DNA from: Terrimonas_A sp040509495
GTDB taxonomy: Bacteria; Bacteroidota; Bacteroidia; Chitinophagales; Chitinophagaceae
DNA length: 20,893 bases
Assembly (NCBI GenBank): GCA_040509495.1
Contig: JBEVKW010000339.1
Location: forward strand, 1 to 20,893
Reading direction: 5' to 3'
Positions within the stretch are counted from its first letter, which is position 1; every line of letters starts with the position of its first letter. The position numbers and the translations under genes were made by a program. The notes under the pieces are model-generated. The model was given only the letters and a program-made list of their open reading frames with translations. It searched no databases and was not told where the DNA came from. Below are positions 7,446 through 16,534 of the stretch, piece by piece.

Positions 7446-10400
7446 CTACCGTACCAGGTTTACTGTGCCTCTTTTTGTTACGGTTGTATTATCGAGGAAA
7501 GTGACTTTTATTCCGTAAGGATATACGCCAACCGGCTGTGCTTTTCCTTTGAATAGGCCATCCCATCCTTTGTTTACATCAGTTGTTTGATATACGAGTT
7601 CTCCCCACTGATTGAATACTCTCATCTCGATCGACTTGATAGATGATCCATATGGCTTAAACGTATCATTCTTTCCGTCATTGTTCGGTGTGAACGCATT
7701 GGGGATAAAGAAATCTTTACCACCCGGCTCAAGTTCAACCAGCAGGCGCACTGTATCCAGGCAACCATCTGCAGATCGTCCGATCACTGCAAAAGTCTGC
7801 GCGCTGTCTTTTATAATGAAAGACTGTGCAATGGCCGTTTGTGCAGAGAAATTCGCTGCAGGCTTCCAGCCGATAACCTGATAAGAACTGTTGGCACCCG
7901 AAGTCAGTGTTAACATCATCCCGGGCATGATCGGATTTGTGTTGGCCGTGAGCGACATCCTGAAGTCTCTCACCTGCACCTGTACGGTTGCCGACACCGA
8001 ACATCCCGCTGCATTGGTTGCAACTGCTGTATAGGAAGTTGTTGCCTGCGGTTGTACTATAACGCTATTACCTGTTCCGATATTTTGCCATGTTATGGTA
8101 TTACCTGGAGATGAGGCGGTCAGGGTCACTGCTTCGCCACGGCAGATTGCGGCTACATTTGCTATAGTGATCGAAGGGGAGGCACTGAGCACTACGCTTA
8201 CTGGTCTCACATCAGTCTGACATCCTCCCGGAGCAATGAATCCGCGTATATAATACGTGCCGCTTGTGCTGAGCGAAGATGCATTCGCCAACGGTGTTGT
8301 GCAGGCAGCGTCTGCAAAGTACTCATAAGTCAGGCCTGCCGTACTTCCTGCAGTGATTGCGGCCGCAGTAATATCAACTGTTCCAGGGATACATGCCGGA
8401 GCAGGGTTAGTGACAACCAGTACTGGAGTTGGCAAAATGCTTACAGTAGTGCTGGTAGTGTTACCGCATAAGCCATTATTGAAGCTATAGGTAACCGTAT
8501 ACGTGCCTGGTGTGCTGGCCGATATATTGATGGCTCCGGTTGTATTGTTTATCGACAGCCCTGATGGCGCCGACGCATAGGTTCCGCCTCCAAGTCCTGT
8601 CCGCGTAACATTTCCTGTTCCTCCTGCACTGACGCAGAACGGAGCGCTGCTGTAAGCAATGTTAGCTGTTGGCGTAAGGTTGACTGTAACAACTACGGCC
8701 TCTATGCCGGTTACACAACCTGCAGGAGTTGTTCCCTGCACGTAATAAGTACCGCTGGTTCCGATGGCATTCGGAGATGATACTTTGATCAATCCTCCCG
8801 GATCGATAAAGTAATTATATACTAATCCTGGCGTACTGCCAGTGGTAATACCTGGAGCCGTAATATCAACTGTACCCGGAGCACAAACAGCTGCCGGATT
8901 AGTGATCACCAGTACAGGCAAAGGATTGATCGTAACCGTTGCATTGGTGGTAGCGCTGCAGATGCCATTGCTGAAAGTATACGTCACTGTATATGTTCCC
9001 GGCGTACTTGCCACCAGGTCGATCACACCAGTAGTTGAATTTACGATCAGACCGGTTGTTGAACCATAGATACCACCCGACTGTCCTGTTTGAGTTGCAC
9101 CCGCCGTGGCAGCCTGGGCAGCGCAATAAGGAGATCCATTATAAGAAATACTGGCAACCGGCAACGCATGGATCGTCACGGTTACAGGCAGGATTGATGA
9201 ACGGCAGCCTGCCGGCGTTATACCTTGGATATAGTAGGTGCCACTCACACTGACCGCATTAGGATTGGCAAGGGCGATGGTACCTGCGGCATCCGCGTAA
9301 TAATTGAATGTAAGACCTGGTGTACTTCCTGTCGTTATATCTGCATGAGTCAGGTCGACAGTAAGCGGCGCACAAACTGCTGCAGGCTGATGGATCACCA
9401 GTGTAGGGATCGTGGCTATCACGATAGACGCAGTAGCCGTGTTGCTGCAGGTCCCGTTGCTGAAACTATAAGTCACCGTATAGGTACCGGGAGTGCTGTT
9501 GGTGATATTGACAGAGCCGGTTACCGGGTCAATTGACAAGCCTGCTGAAGAACTGTATGAACCGCCGGCCTGACCTGTTTGTGTAACAGTTGCAATACCT
9601 GCTGTGCAGAACGGACTTCCTGCATAGGAAATACCTGCCGCCGGAGCCGGATTGATGATCACCTGCACAGGTCTGATCGTTTTGCAGCCACCCGCATTCG
9701 TTGCTTGAATATAGTAAGTGCCGCCTGCTGCAACAGCCGATGGATTCGTCAGCGGTATGGTCGCAGTTGCGTCAGTGAAATAAGCATAGGTAAGTCCTGC
9801 TGTGCTTCCGGAAGTGATAGCTGCCGCCGTAAGGTTGACCGATGCCGGTGCGCATACGGGTGCAGGATCGGTGATCACCAATACAGGAGGCGGTGCAATT
9901 ACAATTGAGGTAGTTGCTGTATTCGCACAGGTTCCATTTGTAAAGCTGTAGGTGATCGTATAAGATCCGGGTGTGCTGGCTGCAAGATTGATCGCACCGG
10001 TAACGGGATCGATGATCAACCCTGAAGAAGAACTGTATGAGCCACCCGCCTGGCCGGTTTGTGCTACTGCAGCATTGCCTGAGCTGCAGAACGGAGAGCC
10101 GGCGTAGCTGATCGTTGCGACTGGTAGCGGATTGATCGATACGGTGACCGTGCCGATTGTTGTTTTGCAACCACCCGGTGTTGTTCCCTGGATATAATAA
10201 GTTCCGCTTGCGGAAACAGCTGACGGATTGGTCATTGCTATAGTACCCGCAGCATTCGTGTAATAGCTGAAGCTCAAACCTGGTGTACTGCCGGCAGTGA
10301 TGGCTGCCGATGTAAGATCAACAGGTGAAGGTGCACAGACCGGTGCTGGATTTGTGATCACCAGAACAGGCGCCTGCACGATGGTAACTTGTGCCGTTGT

Positions 10401-13400
10401 GGTATTTGAACAGGTGCCATTGCTGAAAGTATATGTCACCGTATATGTGCCCGGCGTGCTCGCTGCGATGTTTATCGCACCCGTCGAAGGATTGATAGCG
10501 AGACTTCCACTTGCGCTGTACGTTCCTCCGGCCTGGCCTGTCCGCGTCACCGTAGCTGTAGCACTGCTACCCTGGCAATAAGGTGAACCCGGATAGCTGA
10601 TAGAAGCAACAGGTGCGGGAACAATCGTTACCACTACAGGAACCGTTGAAGTAAGACAGCCAGAAGCTGAATATCCCTGAATGTAATAGGTGCCGCTTGC
10701 TGATACCGCGTTTGGATTCGCCAGTACGTTTGTGCCGGCTGCATTTGTATAATAATTGAAACTAAGCCCTGGTGTACTGCCTGCGGTAATGCCTGCCAGT
10801 GTAAGGTTAACGGTAGCCGGCGCACAAACAGGAGCCGGATTATGTGTTACCAGGGCAGGTGTGATGATGATCGTAATAGTGGTGGTAGCAGTATTGCTGC
10901 AGGTTCCGTTACTGAATGTATACGTAACGGTATAGGTTCCGGGTGTGCTACTTGCAAGGTTGATAGCACCGGTGGTTGAATTAAGGGTCAAGCCAATAGT
11001 TGAACTGTACGTGCCACCTGTTTGCCCGGTTTGCGTTACCGGTGCGATGCCTGTTGCGCAGAATGGCGCACCATTATATGTGATAGAAGCAACAGGTGCA
11101 GGAGTGATCACAACCATTACCGGTCTGATCGGTGTTGTACATCCGCCGGTTGAAGTTCCCTGAATATAATACGTACCACTAACTGCGATTGCTGAAGGAT
11201 TTGTCACCAGGATCGTGCCTGCTGCATCGGCGTAATACTGGAATGTTAAACCGGCATCACTTCCGGCAGTCACTGCTGCTGCGGTGAGATTGATAGTGCC
11301 TGGTGCGCATACTGGTGCCGGATTCGTGATCACAAGATTCATTGTTGCACCGATCACGATCGTCGTGGTTGCAGTATTTGAGCAGGTTCCGTTGGAGAAT
11401 GAATAAGTAACGGTATAAGTTCCTGCTGCACTTGCACCAACATTTACAGCGCCCGTTGCGGCATCAATAGATAATCCTGTGCCTGCACTGTATGTGCCGC
11501 CTGCCTGACCGGTACGTGTTACCGGTACGATCAGTGTGGACGATCCTGATACGCAGAACGGAGATCCGGCATAGGCGATCGATGCAACAGGCAGCGCATT
11601 GATCACAACAGTTGTACTTGTCGTGTTGGAACAGGTGCCGTTTGTAAAGTTATAGCTAACAGTATATGAACCCGGTGTGCTTCCCGCAATATTGATCGTT
11701 CCAGACACAGGGTCTATGGATAGTCCTGTTGTGGAACTGTATACACCTCCCGTTTGTCCGGTATGTGTTACTGTTGCTGTACTGCCTCCGCAGAAAGGTG
11801 AGCCGTTATAAGAGATACCGGCGAGAGGTTGTGGATTGATCACTACGGTTACCGGCTTGATATCAACACAACCCCCGAGTGACGTGCCTTTGATATAGTA
11901 TATGCCGCTGGTTGAAATAGCTGAAGGATTTGAAAGAGCAACTGTAGCTGCAGCATCTGTAAAATATGTGTATGTCAATCCTGTTGTACTACCTGCTGTA
12001 ATTGCGGCTTGTGTTATGTCAACAGTTGCCGGAGCGCACACAGGCGAAGGATTAAAAATTACTACCACGGGAGTACCTGTCTGACCGCCTGCATAGTTGA
12101 AGGATGACGTATTTTGCGAAGCAACAACCACTTCAGTAACCGGGCAAGCGACAGCTGTTTGTGAGCAAACGCCGCCATAGCGGATCACTGCTTCTTCAGT
12201 AATGGTAGAACTGCTTCCGGTGGGATAGGTGGGTACAGCAGCAGCTGGTACACGCACGGTTGCAGTGAACACGACTGAATCACCCGCGGCCACACCCGCC
12301 CCCATGAGGAAGTTGTAGTGTCCTCCTGCTGATCCGGTATAACTGGCACCCGCAGGATCGTGGGTGAAACTGATAGAACCTGTATCCATCTGCCAGGGCG
12401 ATGGCAGTGCTACTCTGAAACCATCGGCAATCGTTGTGGGTAATGGACCCTGGTTAATGATCTTGAATTTGTATGTTGCAACAATATCCCCGGTTATACA
12501 ATCGAGCAAGCCGGTTGTGGTAACTGAGCTTACGCTGTATACATTCGTGTATTGAGGAATGCCATTGATGGTGATCTTCTGGCTTTGTTGTTGCGTTGCG
12601 CTTGTTGCCGTTCCGCAGAATGAACTGCCGGTAGCGGTAAAGCGGAAGCTCCCGCCACTGCCAAATCCACAGGCAGTGGTCAATCCGAAACGGATCCTGA
12701 AACCTTCTGTTGAGAAAAGCTGTGCTATCTCAGAAGAGGGAATGGTAAAAACAATGCTGTTTGTGCCAACTGCTACCCCGGCATCTGCCAAAGGTATATA
12801 TGATCCGCTACCTGCAGGATATTCCAGCCGGTATGTGCCCGGTACATATGTTGTACCGGAAGCAGGCAGGAATGCTGTAACGGTAAGGCCATGCACCGCA
12901 GATGACCCTGTATTGATCGTTTCGATCTCATACGTGAGTACGTCGCAGAAGTCATGCGTAGTGCCAGCCGGTTCAGTGATGATGGAAGTCTGCAATGCGG
13001 GGTGAAGTGGGATCACCGATAACTTTATTTCCTTTTTGAACACTGCCGCGGCTACGTTAGCTGGATAACCCACGCCTGCGCAATCATACCAATAGGCAAG
13101 TTGCATACTGTCTTTTTCGCAACTTGTATACGTAGCGTTAATACGGTAATAGTTACTTGCCTGGTTCAGCGTGCCCAACTGGTAAATGCCAGCTCCCGTG
13201 GGAGAGAGTGTTGCGGTAACAAACCCGCCGGGACCGCTGAGGCGTTGTATGCTGGTGATGGTAACGCCGCTTCCGCTCGCTTTGCCCATCCACACGCGTG
13301 TAGCCTGTGCGATGGTCGGGTTGCTGACCTGTATCTCCCAGCTGATAGTGGCATCGTTAGAGGTCGGTGTTGTATTTGCTGTGCTGGCAATGATCTCCGG

Positions 13401-16349
13401 TGCGATCAGGAAAATGCTGTCTTTGCCGTTATACGAAGCAGGTGTAAAACCCGTGTTGAAACCCGGTGTAGTGACCTGGCTCATGTAAAAGAGCGCTTCC
13501 GAAGAAGCAGGCGCCTCACATCCCGGCTTGATGGTTACATTTAATGAAAGGCGATGTCCCTGATCACCAGTTGGAAGCGTTCCATTCTGAAAAAGACTGG
13601 CGACATTAAATACCAGCGGATTTGCAGAAGCACTGACCGGTGTTACCGGAACCGTGATCGATGTGCTGATGCCAACACCTATAGTGTAGTGATACGTAAC
13701 TGTTGCAGACACATAATCGTAGTTCGAAGGAACGGTATAGCGCAGTTCATTATAAATGCTGACGGGTCTGTACTCGTTGACGAATGGCTTGCTGCCTGCT
13801 GTTGACCCACCGATAGATAGGAAATGATCCATTGATGTAACTACGTTACCATTGCCTATGGACGTATAGGTCTGATTGCCACCTGAACCAGTTTCGTATC
13901 CGACGATCGTAACATCTCCCTGCATATTATTACCGCAGGTATATTGATCTGCAGGCGAGGAGGGGTTTGGTATGTTGCTTAAATAAAAGCCATTTTTCGC
14001 TTCTACAGGGACATAGCGGGAACCTGGATTTCCGGTCATTTTGTAATACATATACACAACAACTGAATCTCCGTCCAGGTATTCTCCATAACCTGGCATC
14101 ATCGGTGTAACGGCGTCAAGCGCGGCGATGCTGGCATCTACTTTCCGCGTGGTTCCGGTGCCCTGGATCGGCAAATTGTTTGCAACATAAAAAGGCGTTG
14201 ACTGTCCCCATGCAAATATTTCAACACGGGCATACAGGTTTGAAAGATATGCCGAGCCGGTAGTAAATGTATCAATTGCATAAGCATATTGAAAGGCAGG
14301 GGAGGAAGTGCCGCCGATGACCGCACCATTGAATATGGCAACAACTGTATCACCCGGCATGGCAAGTTTTCGCCTGATTTTTGCCGGATCGGGAACACCA
14401 GGTTCCGGCAAACCGTTATTATCATTATCGGCAAAACCTGTGTTGGTGCGTTGTAAGGAGAAATCGGCAAATGACAAACCGCCTCTTACGTCACATGGCG
14501 GCGTCGGGCAGGCAAAACTGATGTTTGATATTGTGGTGAAAAGAGACTCTTCTGCTGCGCAACTGGCCGCATTTTTCAGAAAACTGCTCAACGTGACCGT
14601 ATTGCCGCCGGCGGCAATACCACAATCGAGCACCATATTATTAAAGCTCAGAATGGCCTGCTGAAGCGCATTCAATGAAAAGCCGGGAGTTACGGTGTAA
14701 GTGATCTGTACCTGGTTGGTGCCGGTATTGTAACTGAACGCCGAACCTGTGGCGATAGTTGCTCCGCTTACTGGATGCTTCAGTTGGATATCCGCAGCGT
14801 TTCCGCTGAAATGGATTTTCGCAGGCAGTTGCAAAGTAAAACGGATAGAAGATGGATTTGCCCCGGTATTCGTATACAGGCCGGCTTGCGCAACGGGAAA
14901 TCTGTATGTAAATGTATAAGGTTGGGCAGGCGCCATTGTTGCCGGTAACGATGCATCGGGGACCACCTCCGTTATGACCGGGGCCCGGAGGAGGGAAGAT
15001 ACAGCCTCGGTTCGGCCGCCGCATGGCGCTTCATAGTCGTAACGTAAAAGCGTGCCTGCGGCAACCAGCGGGCCATTGACAGCCACCCCAACCGGGCAGT
15101 TCTTCTCATTGTATCTGATGAATACCGTGTCGCCGGGATTGATCGCCGGGATATGGAACGTAAGGTTGCTATTCGATGAACCAAAGCAGGAAGCAGGGGT
15201 GTTGAAATTTGCGACCGATGTTGGTGCTAAAGAAGCCCAACTTCCATTTTGTCCGACTTTGAATTGAAATGCCGTAAAAGACGATTGCGATGAAGCAGGG
15301 GCTCCGGCATTAAAGAGTTGCAGTGCCGGCGGCTGAAGGGAAGAGGTAGAAAAAAGATTGAATGAGAGGTCATTCAGTTTAACGCTGCCTGCGTTCGTCA
15401 GTTTCAGCACCTGGGAATAGTCGGTACCCCGGCACTGAAGTGGCAGCAATTCCGGAATTAGTTTAAGCGCCGGTACATATGAGTTGTTGACCGTTGCGCC
15501 GGCTGTTGCCTTGCCGCTGACGTTGTTGGTCATGCATGGAACGCCGTCGCAACCAAACCAGGTAGCAAACCTGCTTTGCAGGTTGCAATTGCTGACCATG
15601 GTTACGTTCTCGATGAGGGTTATACTTTGACCCTGGGCCAATTCTCCGCCGATCAGGGTGAAGTTCGTAAGTGTATCGGATCCGAATGTCTGTTTGCTGG
15701 TCAAAAACGTCCAGCCGCCGCTTACTGAAATACCTTTGATGGAAAGGCCGCTTCCGCTGGTGTCTGTTAAATTGACCCTGGCAATAGATCCCAGGCCGTT
15801 GTTTGTAATGGTAATGGTCCGGGTATAATTGTCGCCAGCAGCTCCAAAGTAGCTGCTGTTAGTAATATTAGAGATTGTAAGTGAGGCGCTTCTGGTGTTA
15901 AAGCTGTTGCTGGTCACACTGGTCGCAGCAGTACAGGGAGAACTGAAAGAATAGCCAGCCTGGTTATTAATGGCGTTTCCGGCACTTAGTACGGCGCAAT
16001 TTGCATAGGCTTCATAACTGATCTCGGTGAATCCCGGTGCTGCGGGAACAGATTGAATGGTAAGCGTTGCAGTATTTCCTGAAACAGCTGTTTCAGAAAC
16101 CGATCCACTACCCGCGCTCAATGTGGCTGAGCCGGCAAAATAGGCATATCCTGCGGGAAGCGTGATCGTTAGCGTCCCCTGGGCGCACATCGCCGATCCT
16201 CCCACGATCCTCACCTTGAATACGGCATTGCCGTTGCACACATTAACGGGGGCAGTCGGTGCTCCGAAGTCCGGTTGAAGGGTCTGGGCTCTTGAAGGCG
16301 TAAGGTTTAAAAGCAGGCCCAATAGTAATATGGGCAGAATTCTTGTCAT
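7446..16349 (-). CDS. Giant surface protein (about 2967 aa) with Ig-like repeats and CHU_C type B T9SS domain
   Basis: A very large secreted, probably adhesive cell-surface protein. The frame is open up to a TTG at 16487, but the ATG at 16349 is chosen because it directly precedes a good signal peptide (MTRILPILLLGLL, cleavage near SRA before QT). Residues about 25-1420 form a beta-rich region with stretches resembling DUF11-type repeats (e.g. TRTITITNNGLGSIARVNL and YEIETINTGSSAVHGL). Residues about 1423-2720 are alternating A and B Ig-like modules (see repeat entry). About 2720-2790 is a PKD/Ig-like piece with AICRGE...AAGCSVSATV. The end (about 2880-2967) is the gliding-motility-associated C-terminal domain: FFIPNAFTPNNDGKNDTF, MRVFNQWGELVY, GWDG and PVGVYPYGI. 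That domain marks type B cargo of the type IX secretion system. No catalytic domain is recognised. It is the first gene of a three-gene block with the SprF-like and PorE-like genes. Confidence 0.93.
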   Translation of the reverse strand: MTRILPILLLGLLLNLTPSRAQTLQPDFGAPTAPVNVCNGNAVFKVRIVGGSAMCAQGTLTITLPAGYAYFAGSATLSAGSGSVSETAVSGNTATLTIQSVPAAPGFTEISYEAYANCAVLSAGNAINNQAGYSFSSPCTAATSVTSNSFNTRSASLTISNITNSSYFGAAGDNYTRTITITNNGLGSIARVNLTDTSGSGLSIKGISVSGGWTFLTSKQTFGSDTLTNFTLIGGELAQGQSITLIENVTMVSNCNLQSRFATWFGCDGVPCMTNNVSGKATAGATVNNSYVPALKLIPELLPLQCRGTDYSQVLKLTNAGSVKLNDLSFNLFSTSSLQPPALQLFNAGAPASSQSSFTAFQFKVGQNGSWASLAPTSVANFNTPASCFGSSNSNLTFHIPAINPGDTVFIRYNEKNCPVGVAVNGPLVAAGTLLRYDYEAPCGGRTEAVSSLLRAPVITEVVPDASLPATMAPAQPYTFTYRFPVAQAGLYTNTGANPSSIRFTLQLPAKIHFSGNAADIQLKHPVSGATIATGSAFSYNTGTNQVQITYTVTPGFSLNALQQAILSFNNMVLDCGIAAGGNTVTLSSFLKNAASCAAEESLFTTISNISFACPTPPCDVRGGLSFADFSLQRTNTGFADNDNNGLPEPGVPDPAKIRRKLAMPGDTVVAIFNGAVIGGTSSPAFQYAYAIDTFTTGSAYLSNLYARVEIFAWGQSTPFYVANNLPIQGTGTTRKVDASIAALDAVTPMMPGYGEYLDGDSVVVYMYYKMTGNPGSRYVPVEAKNGFYLSNIPNPSSPADQYTCGNNMQGDVTIVGYETGSGGNQTYTSIGNGNVVTSMDHFLSIGGSTAGSKPFVNEYRPVSIYNELRYTVPSNYDYVSATVTYHYTIGVGISTSITVPVTPVSASANPLVFNVASLFQNGTLPTGDQGHRLSLNVTIKPGCEAPASSEALFYMSQVTTPGFNTGFTPASYNGKDSIFLIAPEIIASTANTTPTSNDATISWEIQVSNPTIAQATRVWMGKASGSGVTITSIQRLSGPGGFVTATLSPTGAGIYQLGTLNQASNYYRINATYTSCEKDSMQLAYWYDCAGVGYPANVAAAVFKKEIKLSVIPLHPALQTSIITEPAGTTHDFCDVLTYEIETINTGSSAVHGLTVTAFLPASGTTYVPGTYRLEYPAGSGSYIPLADAGVAVGTNSIVFTIPSSEIAQLFSTEGFRIRFGLTTACGFGSGGSFRFTATGSSFCGTATSATQQQSQKITINGIPQYTNVYSVSSVTTTGLLDCITGDIVATYKFKIINQGPLPTTIADGFRVALPSPWQMDTGSISFTHDPAGASYTGSAGGHYNFLMGAGVAAGDSVVFTATVRVPAAAVPTYPTGSSSTITEEAVIRYGGVCSQTAVACPVTEVVVASQNTSSFNYAGGQTGTPVVVIFNPSPVCAPATVDITQAAITAGSTTGLTYTYFTDAAATVALSNPSAISTSGIYYIKGTSLGGCVDIKPVTVVINPQPLAGISYNGSPFCGGSTATVTHTGQTGGVYSSTTGLSIDPVSGTINIAGSTPGSYTVSYNFTNGTCSNTTSTTVVINALPVASIAYAGSPFCVSGSSTLIVPVTRTGQAGGTYSAGTGLSIDAATGAVNVGASAAGTYTVTYSFSNGTCSNTATTTIVIGATMNLVITNPAPVCAPGTINLTAAAVTAGSDAGLTFQYYADAAGTILVTNPSAIAVSGTYYIQGTSTGGCTTPIRPVMVVITPAPVASITYNGAPFCATGIAPVTQTGQTGGTYSSTIGLTLNSTTGAINLASSTPGTYTVTYTFSNGTCSNTATTTITIIITPALVTHNPAPVCAPATVNLTLAGITAGSTPGLSFNYYTNAAGTNVLANPNAVSASGTYYIQGYSASGCLTSTVPVVVTIVPAPVASISYPGSPYCQGSSATATVTRTGQAGGTYSASGSLAINPSTGAINIAASTPGTYTVTYTFSNGTCSNTTTAQVTIVQAPVLVITNPAPVCAPSPVDLTSAAITAGSTPGLSFSYYTNAAGTIAMTNPSAVSASGTYYIQGTTPGGCKTTIGTVTVSINPLPVATISYAGSPFCSSGNAAVAQTGQAGGSYSSSSGLIIDPVTGAINLAASTPGSYTITYSFTNGTCANTATTSIVIAPPPVLVITDPAPVCAPASVNLTAAAITSGSTAGLTYAYFTDATATIPLTNPSAVAAGGTYYIQATNAGGCKTIRPVQVIINPAPAAGISYAGSPFCTAGIATVTQTGQAGGSYSSSAGLSIDPVTGSVNITNSTPGTYTVTYSFSNGTCSNTATASIVIATIPTLVIHQPAAVCAPLTVDLTHADITTGSTPGLTFNYYADAAGTIALANPNAVSVSGTYYIQGITPAGCRSSILPVTVTIHALPVASISYNGSPYCAAQAATAGATQTGQSGGIYGSTTGLIVNSTTGVIDLVASTPGTYTVTYTFSNGICSATTNATVTINPLPVLVITNPAAVCAPGTVDITAPGITTGSTPGLVYNYFIDPGGLIKVSSPNAIGTSGTYYVQGTTPAGCVTGIEAVVVTVNLTPTANIAYSSAPFCVSAGGTGNVTRTGLGGGTYASAPSGLSINNTTGAINISASTPGTYTVTYSFNNGLCGNTTSTTVSILPTPVLVVTNPAPACIPGTVDITAAAITAGSTAGLTYEYFADAACTTPLANASSLSTSGTYYIRGFIAPGGCQTDVRPVSVVLSASPSITIANVAAICRGEAVTLTASSPGNTITWQNIGTGNSVIVQPQATTSYTAVATNAAGCSVSATVQVQVRDFRMSLTANTNPIMPGMMLTLTSGANSSYQVIGWKPAANFSAQTAIAQSFIIKDSAQTFAVIGRSADGCLDTVRLLVELEPGGKDFFIPNAFTPNNDGKNDTFKPYGSSIKSIEMRVFNQWGELVYQTTDVNKGWDGLFKGKAQPVGVYPYGIKVTFLDNTTVTKRGTVNLVR
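7449..7713 (-). other. CHU_C / gliding-motility C-terminal domain (type B T9SS signal)
   Basis: The last 88 or so residues of the giant protein. Recognised by IPNAFTPNNDGKNDTF near the start, the VFNQWGELVYQT strand, a central GWDG turn and the YPYGI strand, ending in a basic strand (TKRGTVNLVR). These match the TIGR04131-type domain, which directs type IX secretion and, in the type B class, works with an SprF-like protein. Confidence 0.9.
8190..12083 (-). repeat. Array of two alternating Ig-like modules in the giant protein
   Basis: Eight A modules and eight B modules in the order A-B-B-(A-B)x6-A, about 80 residues each, giving an A+B period of about 480-490 bp. A modules begin near 12083, 11342, 10860, 10373, 9893, 9413, 8923 and 8433. 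A consensus: LVITNPAPVCAP, then AITAGSTPGL, YYTDAAGT, SGTYYIQG and GGC. B consensus: SISYAGSPFC, TQTGQAGGTYSS, DPVTGAIN, STPGTYTVTYTFSNGTCS. Each module carries one Cys near its start and one near its end, suggesting a disulfide per module. Module starts are read by eye and are good to within a few codons. Confidence 0.9.
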
Positions 16350-16447
16350 GGTTCGGGTAGATGTTGGATAAAAGGATCTGTGGAATAAGTGGTTACGTAC
16401 CAGCATATTACCAGGATGCCTAAATACTACCAGCTTGCTTGTGGTGT

Positions 16448-16534
16448 TCAGATTCCGGAATGTCCGGCGGAGGGTTGTTTGCCGCAATGGCCCGGTGGAG
16501 CCTTACGTGAAGGGGCAGTGTAGTTTTGTTTCAT
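16448..16534 (-). CDS. Possible 28-aa leader peptide upstream of the giant gene
   Basis: A 28-codon frame beginning MKQNYTAPSRKAPPGH and ending in TGA 98 bp before the chosen start of the giant protein. Its ATG follows an A-rich leader (AAAATCCAGAAAAAC), the usual look of a Bacteroidota translation start and better than that of the ATG at 16349. It is in a different frame from the giant gene, whose own frame is open without stops from 16505. It may be a regulatory leader peptide, the true N-terminus joined by a frameshift, or chance. No independent evidence of expression is visible. Confidence 0.3.
   Translation of the reverse strand: MKQNYTAPSRKAPPGHCGKQPSAGHSGI

Noticed and set aside
8190..12083. 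Repeat array considered as a CRISPR or non-coding tandem repeat
   Set aside because: Repeats are about 480 bp, fully in frame, and vary as protein modules; they are coding repeats.
12559..13005. Long plus-strand open frames opposite the giant gene (also 13101-13544, 14308-14664 and others)
   Set aside because: They lie antisense to a strongly supported coding frame and follow its codon bias; their composition is that of shadow frames.
16350..16487. 46-codon in-frame N-terminal extension of the giant protein from TTG 16487
   Set aside because: It would bury the clear signal peptide behind a basic 46-residue stretch and has no good start context. Treated instead under the leader-ORF finding.
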